The notes: generated from the sequence alone by a model not told the origin. A stretch of DNA of 64,000 nt from an uncultured Clostridium sp. (GCA_902496665.1 CABVBU010000008.1:1-64000); one strand, 5' to 3'; shown: positions 25,057-34,207, counted from the stretch's first letter. A program made the numbers and translations.

Positions 25057-26730
25057 ATGAAAAAACAAACAATAAAGACAATAGTGACGGCTTTGACCGC
25101 CGCTGCTATGGTATGTTCCCTGGCGGGCTGTGCCGGAAACAGTTCGGGAACAACAGAGACCACCGGTGTGGAAAATTCGTCTGCGGAGGAGAATACAGAA
25201 GCAGCTGCCGGGGTGGAGAAGGATAATGAAAAAGATTCTGTCATCGTTGTAATGGGACCGTCATCTGAGCCTGAGGCTGGATTTGACCCGGCGTACGGCT
25301 GGGGCGCCGGAGAGCACGTCCACGAGCCGCTGATCCAGAGTACGCTGACGGTAACAAAGGCAGATATGACGATCGGTTATGATCTGGCGACAGATATGAA
25401 CGTCAGTGATGATGGCATGACATGGACCGTGACGATCAGGGACGATGTAAAATTTACGGACGGGGAACCGCTGACAGCGGAGGATGTGGCATTTACCTAC
25501 AATACACTGCGGGATACCAGTTCTGTCAATGACTTTACGATGTTAGAAGAGGCAAAAGCCCTGGACAATACCACCGTGGAATTTGATATGACCCGCCCGT
25601 ATTCCATATGGCCATATACGATGGCAATTACTGGAATCGTCCCGGAACATGCTTATGGACCGGACTATGGTTCCAATCCTATCGGCTCCGGCCGCTACAT
25701 CATGAAACAGTGGGATAAGGGGCAGCAGGTGATCCTCACGGCAAACCCGGACTACTACGGGGATGAGCCGAAGATGAAGACGGTGACAGTTTTATTTATG
25801 GATGAGGACGCGGCTTACGCGGCAGCGCTCTCCGGGCAGGTGGATCTCGCCTACACTTCCGCGGCGTACTCGGATCAGACCGTAGACGGATTTTCCCTGT
25901 TGGCCTGCAAGACCGTGGACAACCGCGGCTTCAACCTGCCGGCGATCCCGGCGGGGGAGACGGATGAGAACGGAGTGCCGCTGGGAAATGATTTCACCAG
26001 CGATATCAATGTGCGCCGGGCCATCAACCTGGCGATCGACCGGGATGAGATGATCGAGCATGTGTTGAACGGATACGGAACAGCTGCCTACAGTGTCTGT
26101 GACCAGATGCCGTGGTACAATGAGGCAGCGGAGGTGGATTATGATCCGGATATGGCGGCAGCAATCTTAAAGGAAGCCGGATGGCTTGCCGGAAGTGATG
26201 GAATATTGGAGAAAAACGGTGTCCGCGCCGAGTTCACCATGCTCTATCCGACAGGGGATTCCGTCCGCCAGGCACTTGCGGAGGACACCGCAAACCAGTT
26301 GAAAGAGATCGGAATCAAGGTGACGACAGAGGGCGTCGGCTGGGATACGGCCTATGACCGGGCACAGTCCACACCGCTTATGTGGGGATGGGGCGCCCAC
26401 ACACCGATGGAGCTCTACAATATTTACCACACGGCTCCGGGAAAGCAATACGCGGAGTATTCCCCTTATGGAAACGAAAAGGTGAACGGATATATGGACG
26501 CGGCCCTGGCGGAGAGCGACCTGGAAAAGTCCTATGAACTCTGGAAAAACGCCCAGTGGAACGGAACGACGGGAATCACCCAGGACGGGGATCTTCCGTG
26601 GATCTGGCTTGTAAATATTGATCATTTATACTGGGTAAAAGATGGTCTGCAGGTGGCAGAACAGAAACTTCACCCACATGGACATGGCTGGTCGATCGTA
26701 AACAATGTCGACCAGTGGACATGGAAATAA
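25057..26730 (+). CDS. ABC transporter substrate-binding lipoprotein, nickel/peptide type
   Basis: A 557-residue extracytoplasmic binding protein of the SBP_bac_5 family. A signal peptide ends in the lipobox SLAGC, then a Ser/Thr/Glu-rich linker of about 40 residues leads into the binding domain. The phrases DPAYGWG, VTIRDDVKFTDGEPLTAEDV and the LAIDRDEM region are typical of this family. The start MKKQTI is chosen because it gives a proper signal peptide and follows GGGGAT; the longer open frame is the structured leader. Gene order (binding protein, two permeases, two ATPases) matches nickel and dipeptide importers; the ligand is inferred only. Confidence 0.88.
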   Translation: MKKQTIKTIVTALTAAAMVCSLAGCAGNSSGTTETTGVENSSAEENTEAAAGVEKDNEKDSVIVVMGPSSEPEAGFDPAYGWGAGEHVHEPLIQSTLTVTKADMTIGYDLATDMNVSDDGMTWTVTIRDDVKFTDGEPLTAEDVAFTYNTLRDTSSVNDFTMLEEAKALDNTTVEFDMTRPYSIWPYTMAITGIVPEHAYGPDYGSNPIGSGRYIMKQWDKGQQVILTANPDYYGDEPKMKTVTVLFMDEDAAYAAALSGQVDLAYTSAAYSDQTVDGFSLLACKTVDNRGFNLPAIPAGETDENGVPLGNDFTSDINVRRAINLAIDRDEMIEHVLNGYGTAAYSVCDQMPWYNEAAEVDYDPDMAAAILKEAGWLAGSDGILEKNGVRAEFTMLYPTGDSVRQALAEDTANQLKEIGIKVTTEGVGWDTAYDRAQSTPLMWGWGAHTPMELYNIYHTAPGKQYAEYSPYGNEKVNGYMDAALAESDLEKSYELWKNAQWNGTTGITQDGDLPWIWLVNIDHLYWVKDGLQVAEQKLHPHGHGWSIVNNVDQWTWK

Positions 26731-27716
26731 AGAAAACGGGTCTGTGGTTTGGCAGACAGGCAGTACGGATGTGTCTGATGGTGCTTCTGGTAAGCATTCT
26801 GGCGTTTGGGCTCCTGGCGGTTTCACCCATAGACCCGCTTCAGACAAATGTCGGACAGACAGCTCTGGGCGCTATGAGCCCGGAGCAGATCGCAAAGCTG
26901 AAAAGCTACTGGGGAACAGATCTGCCTCCGGTGGAGCGGTATCTGAACTGGCTGAAAGATTTTCTCCACGGAAATATGGGAACATCCCTTTTATATCGTC
27001 GTCCGGTGGCAGAGGTCATCGGGGAGAAGGTCATGAATTCCATCTGGCTTTTATTCACGGCATGGTTGTTTTCTGGTATTCTTGGATTTTTCCTCGGCGT
27101 TCTCGCGGGAAAAAAGCGCGGCGGGATCATGGACCGGATCGTGACGGGATATTCCCTGTTTGTGGCCAGCACCCCGGCATTCTGGGTGGCAATGGTGCTG
27201 CTTATGGTATTTGCGGTGAAGCTTCACTGGTTTCCCATCGGATTCAGTGTGCCCATCGGCATGGATGCTGGGCAGATCTCCATTGCGGACAGGATCCGCC
27301 ATGCGATTCTCCCGGCGGCGGCCCTCAGCATCACGGGAATTTCCTCCATCGCCCTGCACACGAGGGAAAAGCTCATCGAGGTCATGGAGAGCGATTATGT
27401 GCTGTTCGCGAGAGCCAGAGGTGAGTCGGACTGGTCGATCTTACGTCGCCATGGACTTCGGAACATTCTTCTGCCGGCTATGACGCTGCAGTTCGCGTCG
27501 GTGAGTGAGATCATCGGCGGCTCCGTCCTTGTAGAACAGGTATTTTCCTATCCGGGATTGGGTCAGGCGGCTGTGACGGCAGGACTTGGAAGCGATGTGC
27601 CGCTTCTTCTGGGGATCACGGTGGTTACAGCGGTGATCGTCGCGGCAGGAAACCTTGCGGCGAATGTTCTCTACGGCGTGATCGACCCGCGGATCAGAGA
27701 GGGGGCGAAGCGCTGA
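26721..27716 (+). CDS. ABC transporter permease, NikB/DppB type
   Basis: A 331-residue permease with about six transmembrane helices. The N-terminal stretch AVSPIDPLQTNVG and the EAA-loop region near residues 215-235 (ARARGESDWSILRRHGLRN) are typical of the first permease of nickel/peptide importers. It overlaps the end of the binding-protein gene by ten bases from its first ATG, so translation is probably coupled; a GTG six bases earlier is the alternative start. It ends in an overlapping stop/start with the next permease. Confidence 0.9.
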   Translation: MEIKKTGLWFGRQAVRMCLMVLLVSILAFGLLAVSPIDPLQTNVGQTALGAMSPEQIAKLKSYWGTDLPPVERYLNWLKDFLHGNMGTSLLYRRPVAEVIGEKVMNSIWLLFTAWLFSGILGFFLGVLAGKKRGGIMDRIVTGYSLFVASTPAFWVAMVLLMVFAVKLHWFPIGFSVPIGMDAGQISIADRIRHAILPAAALSITGISSIALHTREKLIEVMESDYVLFARARGESDWSILRRHGLRNILLPAMTLQFASVSEIIGGSVLVEQVFSYPGLGQAAVTAGLGSDVPLLLGITVVTAVIVAAGNLAANVLYGVIDPRIREGAKR

Positions 27717-28537
27717 TGAAGAAAAATCGCAGAATACAGAGCTTCGCGCTTCTGATCCTGGCGGCGGTGCTGTTAGCGGTCATTGCGGTGCTCGGAAGTT
27801 TCTGGCAGGAAGCTGCCATCAGGACGGATTTTACGAGAAAAAATCTGGCACCATGTATACAATATCCTTTTGGAACGGACTGGATGGGACGTGACATGTT
27901 CGTGCGGACAGTTGCGGGACTTTCTTTGAGTATCCGGATCGGCCTTCTGACGGCGGCAGTCAGCGCGGTGATGGCCTTTGTACTGGGACTCAGCGCTGCG
28001 GTCTTCGGAAGGTTCGTGGACAGTGCGGTGCGGCTGCTTATCGATATCGTCATGGGAATTCCCCATATGCTGCTTCTGATCCTGATCTCCTTTGCCTGCG
28101 GGCGCGGATTCTGGGGCGTTGTCTGCGGGATCGCGTTTACCCACTGGGCATCGTTGGCGCGACTGATCCGTGGGGAGGTCTTGCAGCTGAAGCAGAGTCA
28201 GTATGTGAAGATCGCGGAAAAGCTTGGAAAAGGGAAATTTTACATCGCGTTTTCCCATATGGCACCGAACCTTGTTCCGCAGTTTATCACGGGCCTGGTA
28301 CTCATGTTTCCTCATGCGATCCTGCATGAAGCCAGTATCACGTTCCTGGGCTTCGGTCTGTCTTCCGAGAGCCCGGCCGTCGGAGTTATCCTCTCGGAGA
28401 GCATGAAATATCTGGCCATGGGAAAATGGTGGCTGGCGCTGTTCCCGGGACTTTTCCTCGTTGGAACCGTGCTGCTGTTTCATTATATCGGACAGGAACT
28501 CTGCAGACTTTTGGATCCGGGCAGTGTTCATGAGTAA
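27716..28537 (+). CDS. ABC transporter permease, NikC/DppC type
   Basis: A 273-residue permease with six predicted helices and the expected early motif FGTDWMGRDMFVRTVAG found in the second permease of this class. The coupling loop for the ATPases lies near residues 160-190. The ATG overlaps the previous stop codon by one base, so the two permeases should be made in equal amounts. Confidence 0.92.
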   Translation: MKKNRRIQSFALLILAAVLLAVIAVLGSFWQEAAIRTDFTRKNLAPCIQYPFGTDWMGRDMFVRTVAGLSLSIRIGLLTAAVSAVMAFVLGLSAAVFGRFVDSAVRLLIDIVMGIPHMLLLILISFACGRGFWGVVCGIAFTHWASLARLIRGEVLQLKQSQYVKIAEKLGKGKFYIAFSHMAPNLVPQFITGLVLMFPHAILHEASITFLGFGLSSESPAVGVILSESMKYLAMGKWWLALFPGLFLVGTVLLFHYIGQELCRLLDPGSVHE

Positions 28538-28550
28538 GGAGGCGGGGAAG

Positions 28551-29390
28551 ATGAATGATAGAATTTTGGAAGTTAAGGATCTTTCCGTCACCTTCACCCA
28601 GTATGACCGGGGATTTTCCAGGCGGACGATCCACGCGGTGGAGAAGATGGACCTGGAAATAAAAAGCGGTGAGATCGTCGCAGTGGTGGGATCCAGCGGT
28701 TCGGGAAAAAGTCTGCTGGCCCATGCGATCATGGGAATTCTTCCATATAACAGTGAGATGGACGGAGAGATACGGTTCCTTGGGGAGCCGCTTACGGAAA
28801 AAAAGGTCAAAAAGCTCCGGGGACATGAGATCGTTCTGGTGCCCCAGAGCGTTTCTTACCTGGATCCGCTTATGAAAATCGGGGATCAGATCCAGAACGG
28901 GAAAAAGGATGTTTCTGTGAAGGAAAAATGCCTGGAGGTGCTGAAGCGCTATGGCTTAGCCCCGGATATCCGGGAAAAATACCCGTTTCAGCTCTCCGGC
29001 GGCATGACGCGGCGTGTCCTGATCTCCACGGCGGTGATGGAAAAGCCGAAGCTCGTCATCGCGGATGAGCCGACACCGGGACTTCACCTGGAGGTGGCAA
29101 CCCGCGTCATGGGACATTTCCGGGAGATGGCGGACGATGGGGCAGGCGTGCTGCTGATCACCCACGACCTGGAGCTGGCGCTCCTGGCAGCTGACCGTGT
29201 TATCGTGCTCTACGGCGGAAGAGTCATCGAGGAGACGGATGCGGAGGCATTTCAGAATGAGAGAACTCTCAAGCACCCGTATACAAAGGCATTGTTTCGC
29301 TCTATGCCGAGAAACTGGAAGAAGGATGGGGAACAGCTCTGCGATACGGGGGAGATCTTGGAGGACATGCGAAAGGAATACGGCAGATGA
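28551..29390 (+). CDS. ABC transporter ATP-binding protein, NikD/DppD type
   Basis: A 279-residue ATPase. Walker A is GSSGSGKS near residue 45, the signature is LSGGMTRR, and Walker B is LVIADEPT; the switch histidine follows in LLITHD. The start MNDRIL follows AAGGAGGCGGGG; an earlier ATG at 28530 would overlap the upstream gene and is less likely. It lacks the C-terminal oligopeptide-binding cysteine region seen in the DppD/DppF pair at 54520-56506. Confidence 0.92.
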   Translation: MNDRILEVKDLSVTFTQYDRGFSRRTIHAVEKMDLEIKSGEIVAVVGSSGSGKSLLAHAIMGILPYNSEMDGEIRFLGEPLTEKKVKKLRGHEIVLVPQSVSYLDPLMKIGDQIQNGKKDVSVKEKCLEVLKRYGLAPDIREKYPFQLSGGMTRRVLISTAVMEKPKLVIADEPTPGLHLEVATRVMGHFREMADDGAGVLLITHDLELALLAADRVIVLYGGRVIEETDAEAFQNERTLKHPYTKALFRSMPRNWKKDGEQLCDTGEILEDMRKEYGR

Positions 29391-30004
29391 GGCTGGAAGC
29401 GAGAGATATTTCTTTTAAATATGGAAAAGGAACGAGACAGATCCTGGATCATGTGAAGCTTACGGTGGAACCCGGAGAGCGTGTGGGGATCATGGCGCCC
29501 AGTGGATACGGGAAGACGACGCTCTGCAAAATTTTAGCCGGATATGAGAAGCCGGATCAAGGGGAAGTTCTTGTCAACGGGACACCGGTCCTTGAGTTTC
29601 GCGGCTACTGCCCGGTGCAGATGGTATGGCAGCATCCGGAGCTTTCGGTGAATCCAAAGAGACGGCTGAGTACAGTCCTGGAGGAAGGTGACTGGACTTT
29701 CGAGGACCCCGGCGAGCGGGTGCGGATCGAGGCGGGACTTGGAATCCGGGATGAGTGGAAGGACAGGTTCCCGGTGGAGGTTTCTGGCGGCGAGCTTCAG
29801 AGGTTCTGCATCGCGAGAGCACTGGGGAGACGGACGGAGATCCTGATCGCCGATGAGATGACGACGATGCTGGATCTTATCACCCAGGGGCAGATCTGGG
29901 ACTTTGTGTTGAAGGAACTGAAGCGCCGGGAGATAGGGATGATCGCGGTGAGCCATTCGCCGGAGCTTCTGGAGAAGGTGTGTGACCGGGTGGTGCGGCT
30001 GTGA
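29387..30004 (+). CDS. ABC transporter ATP-binding protein, short NikE type
   Basis: A 205-residue ATPase, shorter than most of this group and ending right after the switch region. Walker A is APSGYGKTT, the signature VSGGELQRFCIARAL, Walker B ILIADEMT with the catalytic Glu retained. The short form and the signature wording resemble NikE/CntF-like ATPases of metal importers more than long DppF. It overlaps the previous gene by four bases (ATGA) and ends the operon. Confidence 0.9.
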   Translation: MRLEARDISFKYGKGTRQILDHVKLTVEPGERVGIMAPSGYGKTTLCKILAGYEKPDQGEVLVNGTPVLEFRGYCPVQMVWQHPELSVNPKRRLSTVLEEGDWTFEDPGERVRIEAGLGIRDEWKDRFPVEVSGGELQRFCIARALGRRTEILIADEMTTMLDLITQGQIWDFVLKELKRREIGMIAVSHSPELLEKVCDRVVRL

Positions 30005-30031
30005 GTCGTACAATACAGTGGTGGTAGTGGA

Positions 30032-30098
30032 TTTGCCGATTTGGAATGCGAAGCATCGGCAAAATCAGTTACTGTTTGCGCAAGGCGTGAACAGTAAC
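30032..30098 (+). repeat. Two tandem hairpins after the ABC operon
   Basis: TTTGCCGAT (30032-30040) with ATCGGCAAA (30055-30063), and GTTACTGTT (30068-30076) with AACAGTAAC (30090-30098) form two perfect 9-bp stems five bases apart, with loops of 14 and 13 bases. They may protect the mRNA 3' end. Confidence 0.6.
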
Positions 30099-30191
30099 GG
30101 CGAAGATATTGGAAGTAGACCGGTTGCGGACAATGCATTGACAAGTTTTGTAAGATTCCGTAAAATAACATCATAAAAATATTGATTTTAC

Positions 30192-30222
30192 ACGGTGCAG
30201 TGGATAACTGCGCCGTTTTATT
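30192..30222 (+). terminator. Intrinsic terminator before the pseudopilus locus
   Basis: ACGGTGCAG (30192-30200) pairs with CTGCGCCGT (30208-30216), with one mismatch, followed by a T-rich run. It ends the ABC operon ahead of the pilus genes. Confidence 0.7.
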
Positions 30223-30272
30223 TTACCGCAGGCGGCTGCGTCCAGCACGGAAATAGAGGGGGAATGCTTTGT

Positions 30273-31313
30273 ATGAAAAAGCGTAAAAAGCTTGGAGCAG
30301 AAAGGCTGTCGGAGTTTTTCAGGCAGTTTTCTGTCCTGGTGGAGTCGGGATTATCAATTCCGAAAACATTGGAGATCATGCAGCAGGATGATACCGACCG
30401 GGAGTTCTGCCTGGCGTGTCGAAAACTGGGAGCGTTTATGGCTGAGGGGAAGACCGTCGGGGATGCCATGGAAGAAACCGGGCAGTTTCCGGAACCGGCG
30501 ATCCAGATGATCCGGGCGGCGGAGATGAGCGGCCATCTTGTCAGGACGACGGCACGGCTGGCGGTCCATTATGAGAAAGAACACAGGACAGAGGGAAAGA
30601 TCCGCAGCGCAGTTTTGTATCCGAAGATCCTGGTTCTGATGATGATCTTTCTAATGCTGTTTGTATTTCTGGAGATCCTGCCGACGTTAGAGCCGCTCCT
30701 GGCGGATGTGACACTGCCGCTTCTTACAAGAATCCTCATGGGGATCAGCCATTTTCTGTATGCGTACCGCTATTTTCTGCCGGTGGCGGCCGTTATGATC
30801 CTGGCAGGATGGAAGATCCTGACGGAAAGGACATGGTTTCGTTACAGCTATGACCGGGTGATATGCAAACTTCCGGTGGCCGGACGGCAGATAAGGATCA
30901 TCTGTACGGCAAGATTCTGTGAGAACATGTCCAGCCTTTATTCCAGCGGACTTCCGATCACATCCTGCCTGAAATATACGGAAGGAACGATCGGAAACAG
31001 GTATCTGGACCGGGAGATCAGGACGATCATGGCGCGTGTGAGCAGCGGAATGCTTTTGAGCGAGGCAATCCGGGAGAGTGGTGGATTTGAAAAGAAACTG
31101 GCGGCGGTGATCGTTACGGGAGAAGAGGCGGGACATCTGGATAAAATGCTGGAGCGGATCGCGGGAAGTTATGAACATGAGTCAGATCTGGCGCTGAATA
31201 AGCTGGTGAACCTGCTGGAACCGGTAATGATCCTGCTGATCGGGATCTTTACCGGAATCCTGATCCTGGGGATCATGGAGCCGATGTGGAACATGTATGG
31301 AAGTATTCGATAA
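30273..31313 (+). CDS. GspF/PilC/ComGB-type inner-membrane platform protein
   Basis: A 346-residue type II secretion F-family protein, the membrane platform on which pseudopilins are assembled. Two T2SSF repeats are visible (about residues 15-135 and 215-335), each ending in a hydrophobic segment, with a long hydrophobic pair near 115-185. The repeated motif pattern (SEAIRESGGFEKKLAAVIVTGEEAGHLDKML) occurs here in shortened copies such as GDAMEETGQFPEPAIQMI. The size is that of ComGB. The start MKKRKK lies ten bases after GAGGGGG. It heads a run of five genes. Confidence 0.9.
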   Translation: MKKRKKLGAERLSEFFRQFSVLVESGLSIPKTLEIMQQDDTDREFCLACRKLGAFMAEGKTVGDAMEETGQFPEPAIQMIRAAEMSGHLVRTTARLAVHYEKEHRTEGKIRSAVLYPKILVLMMIFLMLFVFLEILPTLEPLLADVTLPLLTRILMGISHFLYAYRYFLPVAAVMILAGWKILTERTWFRYSYDRVICKLPVAGRQIRIICTARFCENMSSLYSSGLPITSCLKYTEGTIGNRYLDREIRTIMARVSSGMLLSEAIRESGGFEKKLAAVIVTGEEAGHLDKMLERIAGSYEHESDLALNKLVNLLEPVMILLIGIFTGILILGIMEPMWNMYGSIR

Positions 31314-31327
31314 GGGGGGGAGTGGCG

Positions 31328-31795
31328 GTGAGAAAGAACCGGAGCGAAGGATTTGTGTTGGCGGAGGTTCTGGTGACCGTGCTGTTTGTCATGATATTTA
31401 CCTCACTTCTCTTTTCGTCTGGGGCAAGGCGCTATCGTTCAGCATTGAACTTTGCCGCAGGGACGGAAGCGAGGCTGGCAGCCGAGACGGTGGTGCAGAT
31501 CCTTGCGGAGAATATGTGCCAGGAGGAGCCGACCGGAATCCTTGAAAAATTACAGGGACCGGCGGGACTTCCGGAAACGGAGGCAGCAGTGTGGGCAGAG
31601 ACTGGAAATGGGGAGAAAAAGAAGATCGAGACAGTCATCTCCTCTTATTGGAAAGTGGACGGTTCCGGACTTGTGCTGCATGCGGTCTGTACTGTAAATG
31701 ACCGGAAGGAAGGCGCGTCGAGACTGATCCCCATGGACCATGTTTTCGTGAGTACGCCGTCTTCGGCGGAACGGACCGGGGAGGAAAAGCCATGA
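31328..31795 (+). CDS. Prepilin-like protein 1
   Basis: A 155-residue type IV prepilin-like protein. After a short basic leader the sequence SEGFVLAEVLV gives a prepilin peptidase site before Phe, with Glu at position five of the mature protein, followed by one hydrophobic helix. The rest is a small globular domain with no recognised family. The start is a GTG behind AAGGGGGG, 14 bases after the platform gene. It overlaps the next gene by four bases. Confidence 0.8.
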   Translation: MRKNRSEGFVLAEVLVTVLFVMIFTSLLFSSGARRYRSALNFAAGTEARLAAETVVQILAENMCQEEPTGILEKLQGPAGLPETEAAVWAETGNGEKKKIETVISSYWKVDGSGLVLHAVCTVNDRKEGASRLIPMDHVFVSTPSSAERTGEEKP

Positions 31796-32139
31796 AAAAG
31801 ATATGGAAACGGAATGAGAATGGCTCAACACTGGTGGAGCTGATGACGGCGTTTCTGATCCTTCTTCTGGTAGCCGAGGCGATGCTTCTCAGTGTCTCCG
31901 GCTATTCAAAGACCGTGAAACGGTATCGGGAGATTTATGAGGCAGGAAACAGACTGGAACGCCATATGGGAGATGCGGAATACGGGGAACCGGCAGAGAT
32001 CCATCTGGCGGTTGATGGAGAAGAATTTCTGGAATCGGGATATTTCGCGGAAGAAACGTCAGATACCGGAACCGTCCAGGTCTCGGGATTCTGGGTGTCC
32101 ATGCCTTCGGAAGAAGAGACAGGTGAAAGGAAACATTAA
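31792..32139 (+). CDS. Prepilin-like protein 2
   Basis: A 115-residue prepilin-like protein with leader ending NENG, then STLVELM, so the conserved Glu is at mature position five, followed by a hydrophobic helix and a short acidic tail domain. Serine replaces the usual Phe at mature position one. ATGA overlap with the preceding gene implies coupled translation. Its small size suggests a minor, initiating pseudopilin. Confidence 0.78.
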   Translation: MKKIWKRNENGSTLVELMTAFLILLLVAEAMLLSVSGYSKTVKRYREIYEAGNRLERHMGDAEYGEPAEIHLAVDGEEFLESGYFAEETSDTGTVQVSGFWVSMPSEEETGERKH

Positions 32140-32141
32140 AA

Positions 32142-32597
32142 ATGGAGAAGGGTCATAGGCGGGGATTTACATTGGTTGAGGTCATGATCGTCATGCTGCT
32201 TTTCAGTATGCTGCTCCTTATGATCTTTCCGATGCGGCAGATGGCGGTGCGGGTACTGGATCACGCAAAGACGCAGGAGCAGGCAGAAATGCTTGGGGAC
32301 GCGGTATGGAGATATGTGGCGGACCGGCTGGAGACAGGTGCTGTGGAAGTGGAAGAACTGGACGGACTGTCTATGGACGCGTTTCATATCGATACGCTGA
32401 AACCGGAAATTGTGGTAGAAGAGAGCCGGTCCGGCCGCGTCCTTGTCACGGTACAGGTGATGGATGGAAAAAAGGACCTGTATGAGAGGAATGGCAGTGT
32501 GCAGATCGGAGATAGCGCTGGATACAGTCCCCGGCAGCCGCGGATCCGAAGTACAGACAGCAACTCACGAACCGTCAGCGTCAGCGAGGGGAAATGA
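32142..32597 (+). CDS. Prepilin-like protein 3
   Basis: A 151-residue prepilin-like protein with the classical signature RRGFTLVEVM and a strongly hydrophobic N-terminal helix. Its C-terminal half is hydrophilic and ends in a serine/arginine-rich tail. It begins two bases after the previous stop. Whether this or another protein is the main subunit cannot be told; none of the three carries the paired cysteines common in ComGC-type major pilins. Confidence 0.82.
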   Translation: MEKGHRRGFTLVEVMIVMLLFSMLLLMIFPMRQMAVRVLDHAKTQEQAEMLGDAVWRYVADRLETGAVEVEELDGLSMDAFHIDTLKPEIVVEESRSGRVLVTVQVMDGKKDLYERNGSVQIGDSAGYSPRQPRIRSTDSNSRTVSVSEGK

Positions 32598-32622
32598 GTT
32601 ATGATAGAAAGAGGAAAAAGGG

Positions 32623-33852
32623 ATGTTGGGCATATTAGGCGAAGATGGAAAACAGGAAAATAAGAATGAGGTCCAGGAGATGGAGAGCTATGGGGCAGAG
32701 GCCGGATCTGCGGTGAAGCTCCTTGAGGAACTTTTAAATCTGGGATACCGGAAAAATGCCAGTGACATCCATCTGGAACCGCAGGAAGACCGGATGGTCG
32801 TCCGGATGAGACTGGACGGCATGCTGCTCCATGTGCGGGAATATGACAAGGAAATGCATCAGCCGTTGGTGACGAGGGCGAAGGTCCTCAGCGGAATGGA
32901 CATTGCGAAAAAGAGAGTGCCGCAGGACGGGCATTTTAAGGAGATGATCGACGGGATCTGCCTGGATGTGAGGACCAGCGTGGTCCCGACGATCTTTGGC
33001 GAGAAGATGGTGCTGAGATTCCTGAATATGAAAACGGAGATCGATCACGGCAAAACCTTTGGAATGCGTGAGGAAAATTATGAGAAGATGAAGAGAATCC
33101 TCAGAAGTCCGGGCGGGATCCTGTATCTTACCGGACCGACAGGATGCGGAAAGACTACCACATTATATATGATCCTGGAATATCTCGCGAAACAGCCGGT
33201 GAATATCGTGACCATCGAGGATCCTGTGGAGCGATATCTTCCGGGAATCAGTCAGATGCAGGTGAATGAACAGTCGGGGCTTACCTTTGAAGCAGGACTA
33301 CGTGCCGTTTTGAGACAGGATCCTGATATTATCATGGTCGGCGAGACGAGAGATCCGGAGACAGCGAAAACCAGTGTCCGCGCGGCAATCACCGGCCATC
33401 TGGTGCTCTCGACTCTGCACACGAAAAGCGCAGCGGGCGGAATCACGAGAATGGCAGATATGGGTGTCGAGCCGTATCTCACGGCGGACAGTTTATGCGG
33501 TATGGCGGCACAGAGACTGGTGAGAAAGGTATGTCCGCACTGTGCGGAGACGGTGGAACTTACGGATGAGGAGCAGAAGCTGCTTGGAAGAAAGATCCGG
33601 AGCGCAAGGCGGGGCCGTGGATGTGAATTCTGTCGGAATACAGGATACAAAGGAAGAACTGCGGTCCATGAGATATTTGTGATGGACCGGGAACTGAAGA
33701 AGATGACTGCGGAAAACCGGCCGGAGTGGGAGATCGAGGATTATGTGGTGAAGACACAGGGGATGCGGACCATGCGGGAAGAGCTGGCAGATCTTGTGTG
33801 CGCTGGCGTGATTTCGATGGAGGAATTTTTGCGGACGGTGGAGACATGGTAA
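32623..33852 (+). CDS. GspE/PilB/ComGA-type assembly ATPase
   Basis: A 409-residue hexameric secretion ATPase. The N-terminal domain holds NASDIHLEP; Walker A is TGPTGCGKTTT near residue 170; the Asp box IEDPVE, Walker B region DPDIIMVGETRD and the His box LSTLHTKSA follow. Four cysteines in CPHC and CEFC form the zinc motif typical of PilB/GspE. The long N1 domain of PilB is missing, so its size is nearer ComGA. It is last in the locus, whereas ComGA comes first in comG operons. AAAGAGG precedes the ATG. Confidence 0.93.
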   Translation: MLGILGEDGKQENKNEVQEMESYGAEAGSAVKLLEELLNLGYRKNASDIHLEPQEDRMVVRMRLDGMLLHVREYDKEMHQPLVTRAKVLSGMDIAKKRVPQDGHFKEMIDGICLDVRTSVVPTIFGEKMVLRFLNMKTEIDHGKTFGMREENYEKMKRILRSPGGILYLTGPTGCGKTTTLYMILEYLAKQPVNIVTIEDPVERYLPGISQMQVNEQSGLTFEAGLRAVLRQDPDIIMVGETRDPETAKTSVRAAITGHLVLSTLHTKSAAGGITRMADMGVEPYLTADSLCGMAAQRLVRKVCPHCAETVELTDEEQKLLGRKIRSARRGRGCEFCRNTGYKGRTAVHEIFVMDRELKKMTAENRPEWEIEDYVVKTQGMRTMREELADLVCAGVISMEEFLRTVETW

Positions 33853-33860
33853 GATAGGTG

Positions 33861-33896
33861 AAAGACAGGACGTGCGCGGCATGTACTGTCTTTTTT
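33861..33896 (+). terminator. Intrinsic terminator of the pseudopilus operon
   Basis: AAGACAG (33862-33868) with CTGTCTT (33886-33892), inner ACGTGC/GCATGT stem, then T residues to 33896, a few bases after the ATPase gene. Confidence 0.85.
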
Positions 33897-34207
33897 GACA
33901 TCGAAAAATGCCTATAAATATTGCTTTTATTGGCATCGGTGAAAAACTTACATGGTAAAAGTGACGAAAATGCAAAAATATTTTCGTGAAACTGACTAAA
34001 TAATGGGGCCTTGGTTTTACGGATCCGATATGGATTCCGGGGATGGCCTATGATATAGTTATGGACAAACGGAGGAACGAACCGGTTGGGGAGTTCCAGT
34101 CAAATCATAATAGATCTTTTTGAAGTCTTAAAAATCTTTAGAGGCAGATACTATCTGCTTTATCGAAAAGCCGCCGGCGGCTTTAGCCGGAATATCCAGG
34201 AGGAAAA
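33897..34207 (+). other. Leader region of the surface-protein genes
   Basis: About 310 bases without a gene. Visible elements are an ATGCC/GGCAT stem-loop near 33907-33935, a GGAAC/GTTCC hairpin around 34073-34098, GCAGAT/ATCTGC near 34143-34157, and a perfect 18-base palindrome (34167-34184) just before an AGGAGG ribosome binding site. No promoter could be placed with confidence and no known riboswitch motif was recognised. Confidence 0.45.

Noticed and set aside
33897..34207. c-di-GMP riboswitch before the surface-protein genes
   Set aside because: The conserved core strings of class I and class II aptamers are not present; only unrelated hairpins are seen.
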